Below, piece after piece: positions 7,579-19,784 of a stretch of DNA of 64,000 bases. The notes under the pieces were generated by a model. The model saw only the letters and a program-made list of their open reading frames with translations. It was not told the DNA's origin and searched no databases. The stretch covers positions 1,059,012,423 to 1,059,076,422 of the forward strand of contig NC_090443.1 of assembly GCF_031143425.1 (NCBI RefSeq). The letters run 5' to 3'. How positions within the stretch are numbered: position 1 is the stretch's first letter; each line of letters opens with the position of its first letter. Source of the DNA: Pleurodeles waltl. Lineage: Eukaryota > Chordata > Amphibia > Caudata > Salamandridae. A program made the position numbers and the translations under genes.

Positions 7579-10236
7579 CTAACCTTGGCCAGTTGAGACT
7601 TTATTGTCTAAGTGGTGATAAGTAGAGAGTAGCTCTGCAATAGACTGGTTACTCCCTTTATCATCCACTATATGGTTACTTCCCTGTAGGGATGTAAACC
7701 ACCCTGTTTGAAGTTTTTTAGCTAAGCAACAATGTGAAGATGTATTTTCAGAGTTTCTATCAGTAAGTTTTAGTTTAGAGCAGTGGGAATTGTCCACTGA
7801 ACCTATTTGTAGTGATGGAAATGCCAGACAGGGATGCTGTCTCAGAAAAGCCATAGCTGGGCAAAAACTTTGTCCATATGGCTGGAAGAGAGAACAGGGA
7901 TGCTGTTTCTCTTGGGTTGGAGCAGGGCAGGGATGCTGTCCTATCAGCTCCACACTAGGGCAGGGATGCTGTCCTAAGTGTTGTGAGGCAGTGCAGAGTT
8001 TCTGCACTAAAGTTTCTCTGGGAGGGGTGGAGGGATGCTCCATGTTAACTAAAATGGTGCTCTTTTTCTCACCAATGTTAGTTATCCCACAGAGAGGTAC
8101 TTCCACCTCAGGGAGTCCAGCTTTGCCAGCTGATCATTCCCTTGGAACAGGTGCCACCCCAGGAGAGGTTTCTCCCACCACAGGAATAGTATCCTGAATG
8201 GTAGGGTGGTTAGGGGATACTGTGATACCCTTTTTACCTGTTGATGGAGAGGGATCCTGAGTTTTCAGGCCTTCTCTCCTTTGCTTTTTCATTTCACTTG
8301 AAATGAGAGGGAACAATTCCTCAGGGATGCCCAGCATGGCTGCATGGGCATAAAACTCTACATCAGCCCAACCTGAGGCCTCTAGGTCATTACCTAAGAG
8401 ACAGTCTACAGGTAAGCTAGGTGATACCACCACCTGCTTAGGGCCAGTAACTCCACCCCAACTAAACTGAATTATAGCTAAGGGAAGAAACTTAGTGGAG
8501 TTATGGACATCAATAATCTTATACTGTTGTCCAATGATGTGTTGTTCAGGAGGCACTAGGTTTTCAGTCACCAAAGTGAAACTGGCACCTGTGTCCCTGT
8601 AGGCCAAGGCCTCAACACCATTTATTGAAACTGTCTGCCTGTACTTATCCATTGTAAGGGGACAAGCAGCCAGTGTGGCAAGGCCAATGCCACTAGGTGT
8701 GACAGAAACTGTCTTGGGACTGATGACATCACTTTTCACTATGGACCCATAAGTGAACCCAACTACACCCTTTGCTTGACTGTTGCCAGCAGTCCCACCA
8801 CTAGTACCACTACTGCTAGGGGCACTAGAGCTTGATGTATTAGTGGTGGTAGGCTCAGGGGGTTTACCTGGACAGGACTTATCCCCTGGCCTATGGCCTC
8901 TGTTTTTACACACAAAGCACCAAGGCTTTTTAATGTGTGCAGGTTGGGAAGAAGGGGAAGAATTTGTTTTATCCCCACCCTCTGAAGAGTGTTTAAGATT
9001 TGAAGTGGGATCTTTGGTTTTACCCTTATCCCCATGCTTATCTTGAGATTTTTCACCATCATTCTTCTTATTGCCATCTTTGTCACCCCCTGTATGAACT
9101 TTTCTGTTCACCCTTGTTCTGACCCATTTGTCTGCCTTCTTTCCCAATTCTTGGGGAGAGGTCAGATCAGAGTCTACCAGGTACTGGTGCAACAAATCAG
9201 ACACACAATTATTAAGTATATGCTCTCTCAGGATTGTGTTATACAGGCTTTCATAATCAGTAACTTTACTGCCATGTAACCACCCCTCCAAGGCCTTCAC
9301 TGCCTGGTCAATGAAATCAACCCAGTCTTGTGAAGACTCCTTTTTGGTCTCTCTGAACTTTATCCTGTACTGTTCAGTGGTTAAGCCATAACCATCCAGG
9401 AGTGCATTCTTAAGAACTGTAAAATTATTGGCATCATTTTCTTTCACAGTAAGGAGCCTATCCCTACCTTTTCCACTAAATGATAGCCATAGGATAGCAG
9501 CCCACTGCTTTTGAGGGACATCCTGTACAGCACAGGCCCTCTCAAGTGCAGCAAACCACTTGTTAATGTCATCCCCCTCCTTATAAGGGGGAACTATCTT
9601 GTGCAGATTCCTGGAATCATGCTCTTTTGCAGGATGACTATGGGGAATACTGCTGCTGCCACCATGGGTATCTAAACCCAACTTTTGTCTTTCCTTCTCT
9701 AATTCTAAAGACTGTCTATCCAAATCAAGCTGTTGCTTCTTGAGCTTCAGTCTGGTTTGTTCCACTCTCAATCTATTGAGCTCCCTTTCTAACAATCTGT
9801 CATCAGGGTGGGTGGGAGGGACATTTCTAGATACAGAGGTATGATGGGAATGAACAGAAGGAGACCTGTCCCTTACAGAGGGCACCCTAACAGCTTGGCT
9901 ACCAGTATAATGTGAGAGCACACCATCAGTATGGTGTGATTCAACCTCTGTACCAACTATGCTAGACTGTCTAGTAATGGGCAGGCTGAGAAGTTTCTTT
10001 CCTGAACCTTTTCCTGGGGGAGTCCCTGGATCAGATTGAGAACCATTAGCTACTTTTTCACCAGATTGGGCACTTATGGCCTTATCCTGTACTCTAAGCA
10101 TATTAATTAACAGTTCTAAGGAAGGATTCTTCCCTACACTCAAACCTCTCTCTATGCAGAGACTCCTTGCTCCTTTCCAGCTAAGGTGATCATATGCAAG
10201 TTTGGACAGTTCAACATTTTTTCCTGTGCCAGACAT
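7579..10236 (-). pseudogene. gag: Gag-protease, unit 2, nonsense-truncated at codon 701
   Basis: The frame is open for 700 codons (10236 to 8134). A TGA at 8134-8136 replaces a serine codon, and the frame is then open again to 7579. The product would keep capsid, zinc knuckle and protease but lose the whole 11-residue repeat tail. Asn392 replaces Lys, and Thr737 is shared with unit 3. It may still give a working core Gag, so pseudogene is a cautious label. Confidence 0.8.
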
Positions 10237-10505
10237 TTTTTAGAGAGAGTTAAAGTGATAGAAAAAGAAAAAAAGTTTTCAGAACTTTTTGGAAAGACAG
10301 AAAAAACTTTTTAAACTTTTAAGAACTTTTTGAAAGTTTTAGAAGTACTTTTCAGCACTTAGAAAAGAGTCAAAAAAGGAAATGCAAAACTTTTTGGCTA
10401 TGTGTATATACACTGACCTTGTTTTGTATATTTTTCTCTTATGAAAAGTACAATGACAAGAGTGGTAAGTAGTCTCAAGCACTTATCCCACCACTGCACA
10501 ACCAA

Positions 10506-13500
10506 TGTAGGAGGCTGGACTGGCTTGTAGTGAGTACCAAGGGGTACTTGCACCTTGCACCAGGCCCAGTTATCCCTTATTAGTGTATAGGGTGTCTAGC
10601 AGCTTAGGCTGATAGATAATGGTAGCTTAGCAGAGCAGCTTAGGCTGAACTAGGAGACGTGTGAAGCTACTACAGTACCACTTAGTGTCATATGCACAAT
10701 ATCATAAGAAAACACAATACACAGTTATACTAAAAATAAAGGTACTTTATTTTTATGACAATATGCCAAAGTATCTTAGAGTGTACCCTCAGTGAGAGGA
10801 TAGGAAATATACACAAGATATATATACACAATAGCAAAAATATGCAGTATAGTCTTAGAAAACAGTGCAAACAATGTATAGTTACAATAGGATGCAATGG
10901 GGAAACATAGGGATAGGGGCAACACAAACCATATACTCCAAAAGTGGAATGCGAACCACGAATGGACCCCAAACCTATGTGACTTTGTAGAGGGTCGCTG
11001 GGACTATTAGAAAATAGTGAGAGTTAGAAAAATAACCCTCCCCAAGACCCTGAAAAGTGAGTGCAAAGTGCACTAAAGTTCCCCTAAGGACAAAAGAGTC
11101 GTGTTAGAGGAATAATGCAGGAAAGACACAAACCAGCAATGCAACAACTGTGGATTTCCAATCTAGGGTACCTGTGGAACAAGGGGACCAAGTCCAAAAG
11201 TCACAAGCAAGTCGGAGATGGGCAGATGCCCAGGAAATGCCAGCTGCGGGTGCAAAGAAGCTTCGACTGGACAGAAGAAGCGGAGGTTTCTGCAGGAATG
11301 AAAAGGGCTAGAGACTTCACCTTTGGTGGACGGATCCCTCTCGCCTTGGAAAGTCGTGCAGAAGTGTTTTCCCGCCCGAAGGACGCCAACAAGCCTTGCT
11401 ACACGCAAATCGTGCGTTTGGCGTTTTTGGACGCTGCTGGAGCCCAGGAGGGACCAGGAGGTCGCAAATTGGACCTGCAGAGAGAGGGGTCGTCGAGCAA
11501 GACAAAGAGCCCTCACTAAAGCAGGTAGCACCCGGAAAAGTTCCAGAAACAGGCACTACGAGGATGCGTGAAACGGTGCTCGCCGAAGTTGCACAAAGGA
11601 GTCCCACGTCGCCGGAGACCAACTTAGAAAGTCGTGCAAGGCAGGTTAGAGTGCCGTGAACCCAGGCTTGGCTGTGCACGAAAGATTTCCGCCGGAAGTG
11701 CACAGGGGCCGGAGTAGCTTGCAAAGTCGCGGTTCCCAGCAATGCAGCCCAGCGAGGTGAGGCAAGGACTTACCTCCACCAAACTTGGGCTGAAGAGTCA
11801 CTGGACTGTGCGGGTCACTTGGACAGAGTCGCTGGATTCGAGGGACCTCGCTCGTCGTGCTGAGAGGAGACCCAAGGGACCGGTGATGCAGCTTTTTGGT
11901 GCCTGCGGTTGCAGGGGGAAGATTCCGTCGACCCACGGGAGATTTCTTCGGAGCTTCTGGTGCAGAGAGGAGGCAGGCTACCCCCACAGCATGCACAAGC
12001 AGGAAAACAGTCGAGAAGGCGGCAGGATCAGCGTTACAGAGTTGCAGTAGTCGTCTTTGCTACTATGTTGCAGGTTTGCAGGCTTCCAGCGCGGTCAGCG
12101 GTCGTTTCCTTATCAGAAGGTGAAGAGAGAGATGCAGAGGAACTCGGCTGAGCTCATGCATTTGTTATCTAAAGTTTCCCCAGAGACAGAGACCCTAAAT
12201 AGCCAGAAAAGAGGGTTTGGCTACCTAGGAGAGAGGAAAGGCTACTAACACCTGAAGGAGCCTATCAGCAGGAGTCTCTGACGTCACCTGGTGGCACTGG
12301 CCACTCAGAGCAGTCCAGTGTGCCAGCAGCACCTCTGTTTCCAAGATGGCAGAGGTCTGGAGCACACTGGAGGAGCTCTGGACACCTCCCAGGGGAGGTG
12401 CAGGTCAGGGGAGTGGTCACTCCCCTTTCCTTTGTCCAGTTTCGCGCCAAAGCAGGGGCTAAGGGGTCCCTGAACCGGTGTAGACTGGCTTATGCAGAAT
12501 TGGGCACATCTGTGCCCAACAAAGCATTTCCAGAGGCTGGGGGAGGCTACTCCTCCCCTGCCTTCACACCATTTTCCAAAGGGAGAGGGTGTCACACCCT
12601 CTCTCAGAGGAAGTTCTTTGTTCTGCCATCCTGGGCCAGGCCTGGTTGGACCCCAGGAGGGCAGCTGCCTGTCTGAGGGGTTGGCAGCAGCAGCAGCTGC
12701 AGTGAAACCCCAGGAAGGGCAGTCTGGCAGTACCAGGGTCTGTGCTACAGACCACTGGGATCATGGAATTGTACCAACAATGCCAGGATGGCATAGAGGG
12801 GGCAATTCCATGATCATAGACATGTTACATGGCCATATTCGGAGTTACCATGGTGAAGCTACATATAGGTAGTGACCTATATGTAGTGCACGCGTGTAAT
12901 GGTGTCCCCGCACTCACAAAGTTCAGTGAATTGGCTCTGAACAATGTGGGGGCACCTTGGCTAGTGCCAGGGTGCCCTCACACTAAGTAACTTTGCACCT
13001 AACCTTTACCAGGTAAAGGTTAGACATATAGGTGACTTATAAGTTACTTAAGTGCAGTGTAAAATGGCTGTGAAATAACGTGGACGTTATTTCACTCAGG
13101 CTGCAGTGGCAGGCCTGTGTAAGAATTGTCAGAGCTCCCTATGGGTGGCAAAAGAAATGCTGCAGCCCATAGGGATCTCCTGGAACCCCAATACCCTGGG
13201 TACCTCAGTACCATATACTAGGGAATTATAAGGGTGTTCCAGTAAGCCAATGTAAATTGGTAAAATTGGTCACTAGCCTGTTAGTGACAATTTGAAGTAA
13301 TGAGAGAGCATAACCACTGAGGTTCTGGTTAGCAGAGCCTCAGTGAGACAGTTAGGCACCACACAGGGAACATATACATGCACACCTATGAGCACTGGGG
13401 CCCTGTGTGACAGGGTCCCAGTGACACATACATATAGGCCACAAACCTATGAGCACTGGGGTCCTGACCAGCAGGATCCCAGTGACACATAACAAACATA

Positions 13501-13650
13501 CTGAAAACATAGTGTTTTCACTATGAGCACTGAGGCCTGGCTATCAGGATCCCAGTGAGACAGTGAAAACAGTGACAAACACTCTGACATACACTCAAAA
13601 ACAGGCCAAAAGTGGGGGTAACAAGGCTAGAAAGAGACTACCTTCTCACA
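10506..13650 (-). repeat. LTR3 (3145 bp)
   Basis: It has the same termini as LTR2. It carries the last perfect E2F palindrome going rightward (12440-12451), the CRE at 12279-12286 and the poly(A) palindrome at 10732-10754. It differs from LTR2 by scattered substitutions, denser around 11300-11560. Confidence 0.93.
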
Positions 13651-13682
13651 CAACCCCCCCCCCCAAACGAAGGACAATAAGG

Positions 13683-16339
13683 CTAACCTTGGCCAGTTGA
13701 GACTTTATTGTCTAAGTGGTGATAAGTAGAGAGCAGCTCTGCAATAGACTGGTTACTCCCTTTATCATCCACTATATGGTTACTTCCCTGTAGGGATGTA
13801 AACCACCCTGTTTGAAGTTTTTTAGCTAAGCAACAATGTGAAGATGTATTTTCAGAGTTTCTATCAGTAAGTTTTAGTTTAGAGCAGTGGGAATTGTCCA
13901 CTGAACCTATTTGTAGTGATGGAAATGCCAGACAGGGATGCTGTCTCAGAAAAGCCATAGCTGGGCAAAAACTTTGTCCATATGGCTGGAAGAGAGAACA
14001 GGGATGCTGTTTCTCTTGGGTTGGAGCAGGGCAGGGATGCTGTCCTATCAGCTCCACACTAGGGCAGGGATGCTGTCCTAAGTGTTGTGAGGCAGTGCAG
14101 AGTTTCTGCACTAAAGTTTCTCTGGGAGGGGTGGAGGGATGCTCCATGTTAACTAAAATGGTGCTCTTTTTCTCACCAATGTTAGTTATCCCACAGAGAG
14201 GTACTTCCACCTCAGGGAGTCCAGCTTTGCCAGCTGATGATTCCCTTGGAACAGGTGCCACCCCAGGAGAGGTTTCTCCCACCACAGGAATAGTATCCTG
14301 AATGGTAGGGTGGTTAGGGGATACTGTGATACCCTTTTTACCTGTTGATGGAGAGGGATCCTGAGTTTTCAGGCCTTCTCTCCTTTGCTTTTTCATTTCA
14401 CTTGAAATGAGAGGGAACAATTCCTCAGGGATGCCCAGCATGGCTGCATGGGCATAAAACTCTACATCAGCCCAACCTGAGGCCTCTAGGTCATTACCTA
14501 AGAGACAGTCTACAGGTAAGCTAGGTGATACCACCACCTGCTTAGGGCCAGTAACTCCACCCCAACTAAACTGAATTATAGCTAAGGGAAGAAACTTAGT
14601 GGAGTTATGGACATCAATAATCTTATACTGTTGTCCAATGATGTGTTGTTCAGGAGGCACTAGGTTTTCAGTCACCAAAGTGAAACTGGCACCTGTGTCC
14701 ATGTAGGCCAAGGCCTCAACACCATTTATTGAAACTGTCTGCCTGTACTTATCCATTGTAAGGGGACAAGCAGCCAGTGTGGCAAGGCCAATGCCACTAG
14801 GTGTGACAGAAACTGTCTTTGGACTGATGACATCAGTTTTCACTATGGACCCATAAGTGAACCCAACTACACCCTTTGCTTGACTGTTGCCAGCAGTCCC
14901 ACCACTAGTACCACTACTGCTAGGGCACTAGAGCTTGATGTATTAGTGGTGGTAGGCTCAGGGGGTTTACCTGGACAGGACTTATCCCCTGGCCTATGGC
15001 CTCTGTTTTTACACACAAAGCACCAAGGCTTTTTAATGTGTGCAGGTTGGGAAGAAGGGGAAGAATTTGTTTTATCCCCACCCTCTGAAGAGTGTTTAAG
15101 ATTTGAAGTGGGATCTTTGGTTTTACCCTTATCCCCATGCTTATCTTGAGATTTTTCACCATCTTTCTTCTTATTACCATCTTTGTCACCCCCTGTATGA
15201 ACTTTTCTGTTCACCCTTGTTCTGACCCATTTGTCTGCCTTCTTTCCCAATTCTTGGGGAGAGGTCAGATCAGAGTCTACCAGGTACTGGTGCAACAAAT
15301 CAGACACACAATTATTAAGTATATGCTCTCTCAGGATTGTGTTATACAGGCTTTCATAATCAGTAACTTTACTGCCATGTAACCACCCCTCCAAGGCCTT
15401 CACTGCCTGGTCAATTAAATCAACCCAGTCTTGTGAAGACTCCTTTTTGGTCTCTCTGAACTTTATCCTGTACTGTTCAGTGGTTAAGCCATAACCATCC
15501 AGGAGTGCATTCTTAAGAACTGTAAAATTATTGGCATCATTTTCTTTCACAGTAAGGAGCCTATCCCTACCTTTTCCACTAAATGATAGCCATAGGATAG
15601 CAGCCCACTGCTTTTGAGGGACATCCTGTACAGCACAGGCCCTCTCAAGTGCAGCAAACCACTTGTTAATGTCATCCCCCTCCTTATAAGGGGGAACTAT
15701 CTTGTGCAGATTCCTGGAATCATGCTCTTTTGCAGGATGACTATGGGGAATACTGCTGCTGCCACCATGGGTATCTAAACCCAACTTTTGTCTTTCCTTC
15801 TCTAATTCTAAAGACTGTCTATCCAAATCCAGCTGTTGCTTCTTGAGCTTCAGTCTGGTTTGTTCCACTCTCAATCTATTGAGCTCCCTTTCTAACAATC
15901 TGTCATCAGGGTGGGTGGGAGGGACATTTCTAGATACAGAGGTATGATGGGAATGAACAGAAGGAGACCTGTCCCTTACAGAGGGCACCCTAACAGCTTG
16001 GCTACCAGTATAATGTGAGAGCACACCATCAGTATGGTGTGATTCAACCTCTGTACCAACTATGCTAGACTGTCTAGTAATGGGCAGGCTGAGAAGTTTC
16101 TTTCCTGAACCTTTTCCTGGGGGAGTCCCTGGATCAGATTGAGAACCATTAGCTACTTTTTCACCAGATTGGGCACTTATGGCCTTATCCTGTACTCTAA
16201 GCATATTAATTAACAGTTCTAAGGAAGGATTCTTCCCTACACTCAAACCTCTCTCTATGCAGAGACTCCTTGCTCCTTTCCAGCTAAGGTGATCATATGC
16301 AAGTTTGGACAGTTCAACATTTTTTCCTGTGCCAGACAT
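13683..16339 (-). pseudogene. gag: Gag-protease, unit 3, frameshifted in the Ser-rich linker
   Basis: A G-run that is four long in other units is three at 14923-14925. The frame shifts after about residue 472, between zinc knuckle and protease, and ends at 14867 with a chance hydrophobic tail. The protease-to-end part continues in another frame (13683-14843). Leu308 and Met547 (next to the catalytic Asp) are private changes. Capsid and nucleocapsid could still be made alone. Confidence 0.85.
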
Positions 16340-16608
16340 TTTTTACAGAGAGTTAAAGTGATAGAAAAAGAAAAAAAGTTTTCAGAACTTTTTGGAAAGA
16401 CAGAAAAAACTTTTTAAACTTTTAAGAACTTTTTGAAAGTTTTAGAAGTACTTTTCAGCACTTAGAAAAGAGTGAAAAAAGGAAATGCAAAACTTTTTGG
16501 CTATGTGTATATACACTGACCTTGTTTTGTATATTTTTCTCTTATGAAAAGTACAATGACAAGAGTGGTAAGTAGTCTCAAGCACTTATCCCACCACTGC
16601 ACAACCAA

Positions 16609-19600
16609 TGTAGGAGGCTGGACTGGCTTGTAGTGAGTACCAAGGGGTACTTGCACCTTGCACCAGGCCCAGTTATCCCTTATTAGTGTATAGGGTGTCT
16701 AGCAGCTTAGGCTGATAGATAATGGTAGCTTAGCAGAGCAGCTTAGGCTGAACTAGGAGACGTGTGAAGCTACTACAGTACCACTTAGTGTCATATGCAC
16801 AATATCATAAGAAAACACAATACACAGTTATACTAAAAATAAAGGTACTTTATTTTTATGACAATATGCCAAAGTATCTTAGAGTGTACCCTCAGTGAGA
16901 GGATAGGAAATATACACAAGATATATATACACAATAGCAAAAATATGCAGTATAGTCTTAGAAAACAGTGCAAACAATGTATAGTTACAATAGGATGCAA
17001 TGGGGAAACATAGGGATAGGGGCAACACAAACCATATACTCCAAAAGTGGAATGCGAACCACGAATGGACCCCAAACCTATGTGACCTTGTAGAGGGTAG
17101 CTGGGACTATTAGAAAATAGTGAGAGTTAGAAAAATAACCCTCCCCAAGACCCTGAAAAGTGAGTGCAAAGTGCACTAAAGTTCCCCTAAGGACAAAAGA
17201 GTCGTGTTAGAGGAATAATGCAGGAAAGACACAAACCAGCAATGCAACAACTGTGGATTTCCAATCTAGGGTACCTGTGGAACAAGGGGACCAAGTCCAA
17301 AAGTCACAAGCAAGTCGGAGATGGGCAGATGCCCAGGAAATGCCAGCTGCGGGTGCAAAGAAGCTTCGACTGGACAGAAGAAGCGGAGGTTTCTGCAGGA
17401 ACGAAAAGGGCTAGAGACTTCCCCTTTGGTGGACGGATCCCTCTCGCTTTGGAAAGTCGTGCAGAAGTGTTTTACCTCCGGAAGGACGCCAACAAGCCTT
17501 GCTACACGCAAATCGTGCGTTTGGCGTTTTTGGACGCTGCTGGGGCCCAGGAGGGACCAGGAGGTCGCAAATTGGTCCTGCAGAGAGAGGGGACGTCGAG
17601 CAAGACAAAGAGCCCTCACTGAAGCAGGTAGCTCCCGGAGAAGTGCCAGAAACAGGCACTACAAGGATGCGTGAAACAGTGCTCGCCGAAGTTGCACAAA
17701 GGAGTCCCACGTCGCCGGAGACCAACTTAGAAAGTCGTGCAAGGCAGGTTAGAGTGCCGTGAACCCAGGCTTGGCTGTGCACGAAAGATTTCCGCCGGAA
17801 GTGCACAGGGGCCGGAGTAGCTTGCAAAGTCGCGGTTCCCAGCAATGCAGCCCAGCGAGGTGAGGCAAGGACTTACCTCCACCAAACTTGGGCTGAAGAG
17901 TCACTGGGCTGTTCGGGTCACTTGGACAGAGTCGCTGGATTCGAGGGACCTCGCTCGTCGTGCTGAGAGGAGACCCAAGGGACCGGTGATGCAGCTTTTT
18001 GGTGCCTGTGGTTGCAGGGGGAAGATTCCGTCGACCCACGGGAGATTTCTTCGGAGCTTCTGGTGCAGAGAGGAGGCAGGCTACCCCCACAGCATGCACA
18101 AGCAGGAAAACAGTCGAGAAGGCGGCAGGATCAGTGTTACAGAGTTGCAGTAGTCGTCTTTGCTACTATGTTGCAGGTTTGCAGGCTTCCAGCGCGGTCA
18201 GCGGTCGTTTCCTTATCAGAAGGTGAAGAGAGAGATGCAGAGGAACTCGGCTGAGCTCATGCATTCGTTATCTAAAGTTTCCCCAGAGACAGAGACCCTA
18301 AATAGCCAGAAAAGAGGGTTTGGCTACCTAGGAGAGAGGAAAGGCTACTAACACCTGAAGGAGCCTATCAGCAGGAGTCTCTGACGTCACCTGGTGGCAC
18401 TGGCCACTCAGAGCAGTCCAGTGTGCCAGCAGCACCTCTGTTTCCAAGATGGCAGAGGTCTGGAGCACACTGGAGGAGCTCTGGACACCTCCCAGGGGAG
18501 GTGCAGGTCAGGGGAGTGGTCACTCCCCTTTCCTTTGTCCAGTTTCGCGCCAGAGCAGGGGCTAAGGGGTCCCTGAACCGGTGTAGACTGGCTTATGCAG
18601 AATTGGGCACATCTGTGCCCAACAAAGCATTTCCAGAGGCTGGGGGAGGCTACTCCTCCCCTGCCTTCAAACCATTTTCCAAAGGGAGAGGGTGTCACAC
18701 CCTCTCTCAGAGGAAGTTCTTTGTTCTGCCATCCTGGGCCAGGCCTGGTTGGACCCCAGGAGGGCAGCTGCCTGTCTGAGGGGTTGGCAGCAGCAGCAGC
18801 TGCAGTGAACCCCGAGGAAGGGCAGTCTGGCAGTACCAGGGTCTGTGCTACAGACCACTGGGATCATGGAATTGTACCAACAATGCCAGGATGGCATAGA
18901 GGGGGCAATTCCATGATCATAGACATGTTACATGGCCATATTCGGAGTTACCATGGTGAAGCTACATATAGGTAGTGACCTATATGTAGTGCACGCGTGT
19001 AATGATGTCCCCGCACTCACAAAGTTCAGTGAATTGGCTCTGAACAATGTGGGGGCACCTTGGCTAGTGCCAGGGTGCCCTCACACTAAGTAACTTTGCA
19101 CCTAACCTTTACCAGGTAAAGGTTAGACATATAGGTGACTTATAAGTTACTTAAGTGCAGTGTAAAATGGCTGTGAAATAACGTGGACGTTATTTCACTC
19201 AGGCTGCAGTGGCAGGCCTGTGTAAGAATTGTCAGAGCTCCCTATGGGTGGCAAAAGAAATGCTGCAGCCCATAGGGATCTCCTGGAACCCCAATACCCT
19301 GGGTACCTCAGTACCATATACTAGGGAATTATAAGGGTGTTCCAGTAAGCCAATGTAAATTGGTAAAATTGGTCACTAGCCTGTTAGTGACAATTTGAAG
19401 TAATGAGAGAGCATAACCACTGAGGTTCTGGTTAGCAGAGCCTCAGTGAGACAGTTAGGCACCACACAGGGAACATATACATGCACACCTATGAGCACTG
19501 GGGCCCTGTGTGACAGGGTCCCAGTGACACATACATATAGGCCACAAACCTATGAGCACTGGGGTCCTGACCAGCAGGATCCCAGTGACACATAACAAAC

Positions 19601-19753
19601 ATACTGAAAACATAGTGTTTTCACTATGAGCACTGAGGCCTGGCTATCAGGATCCCAGTGAGACAGTGAAAACAGTGACAAACACTCTGACATACACTCA
19701 AAAACAGGCCAAAAGTGGGGGTAACAAGGCTAGAAAGAGACTACCTTCTCACA
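16609..19753 (-). repeat. LTR4 (3145 bp)
   Basis: This is the first copy from the left with the altered E2F flank (TTTCGCGCC kept at 18543-18551, then AGA). Private changes include AATGATGTCC near 19004 and a rearranged CCCCGAGG near 18810. CRE at 18382-18389. Confidence 0.93.
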
Positions 19754-19784
19754 CAACCCCCCCCCCAAACGAAGGACAATAAGG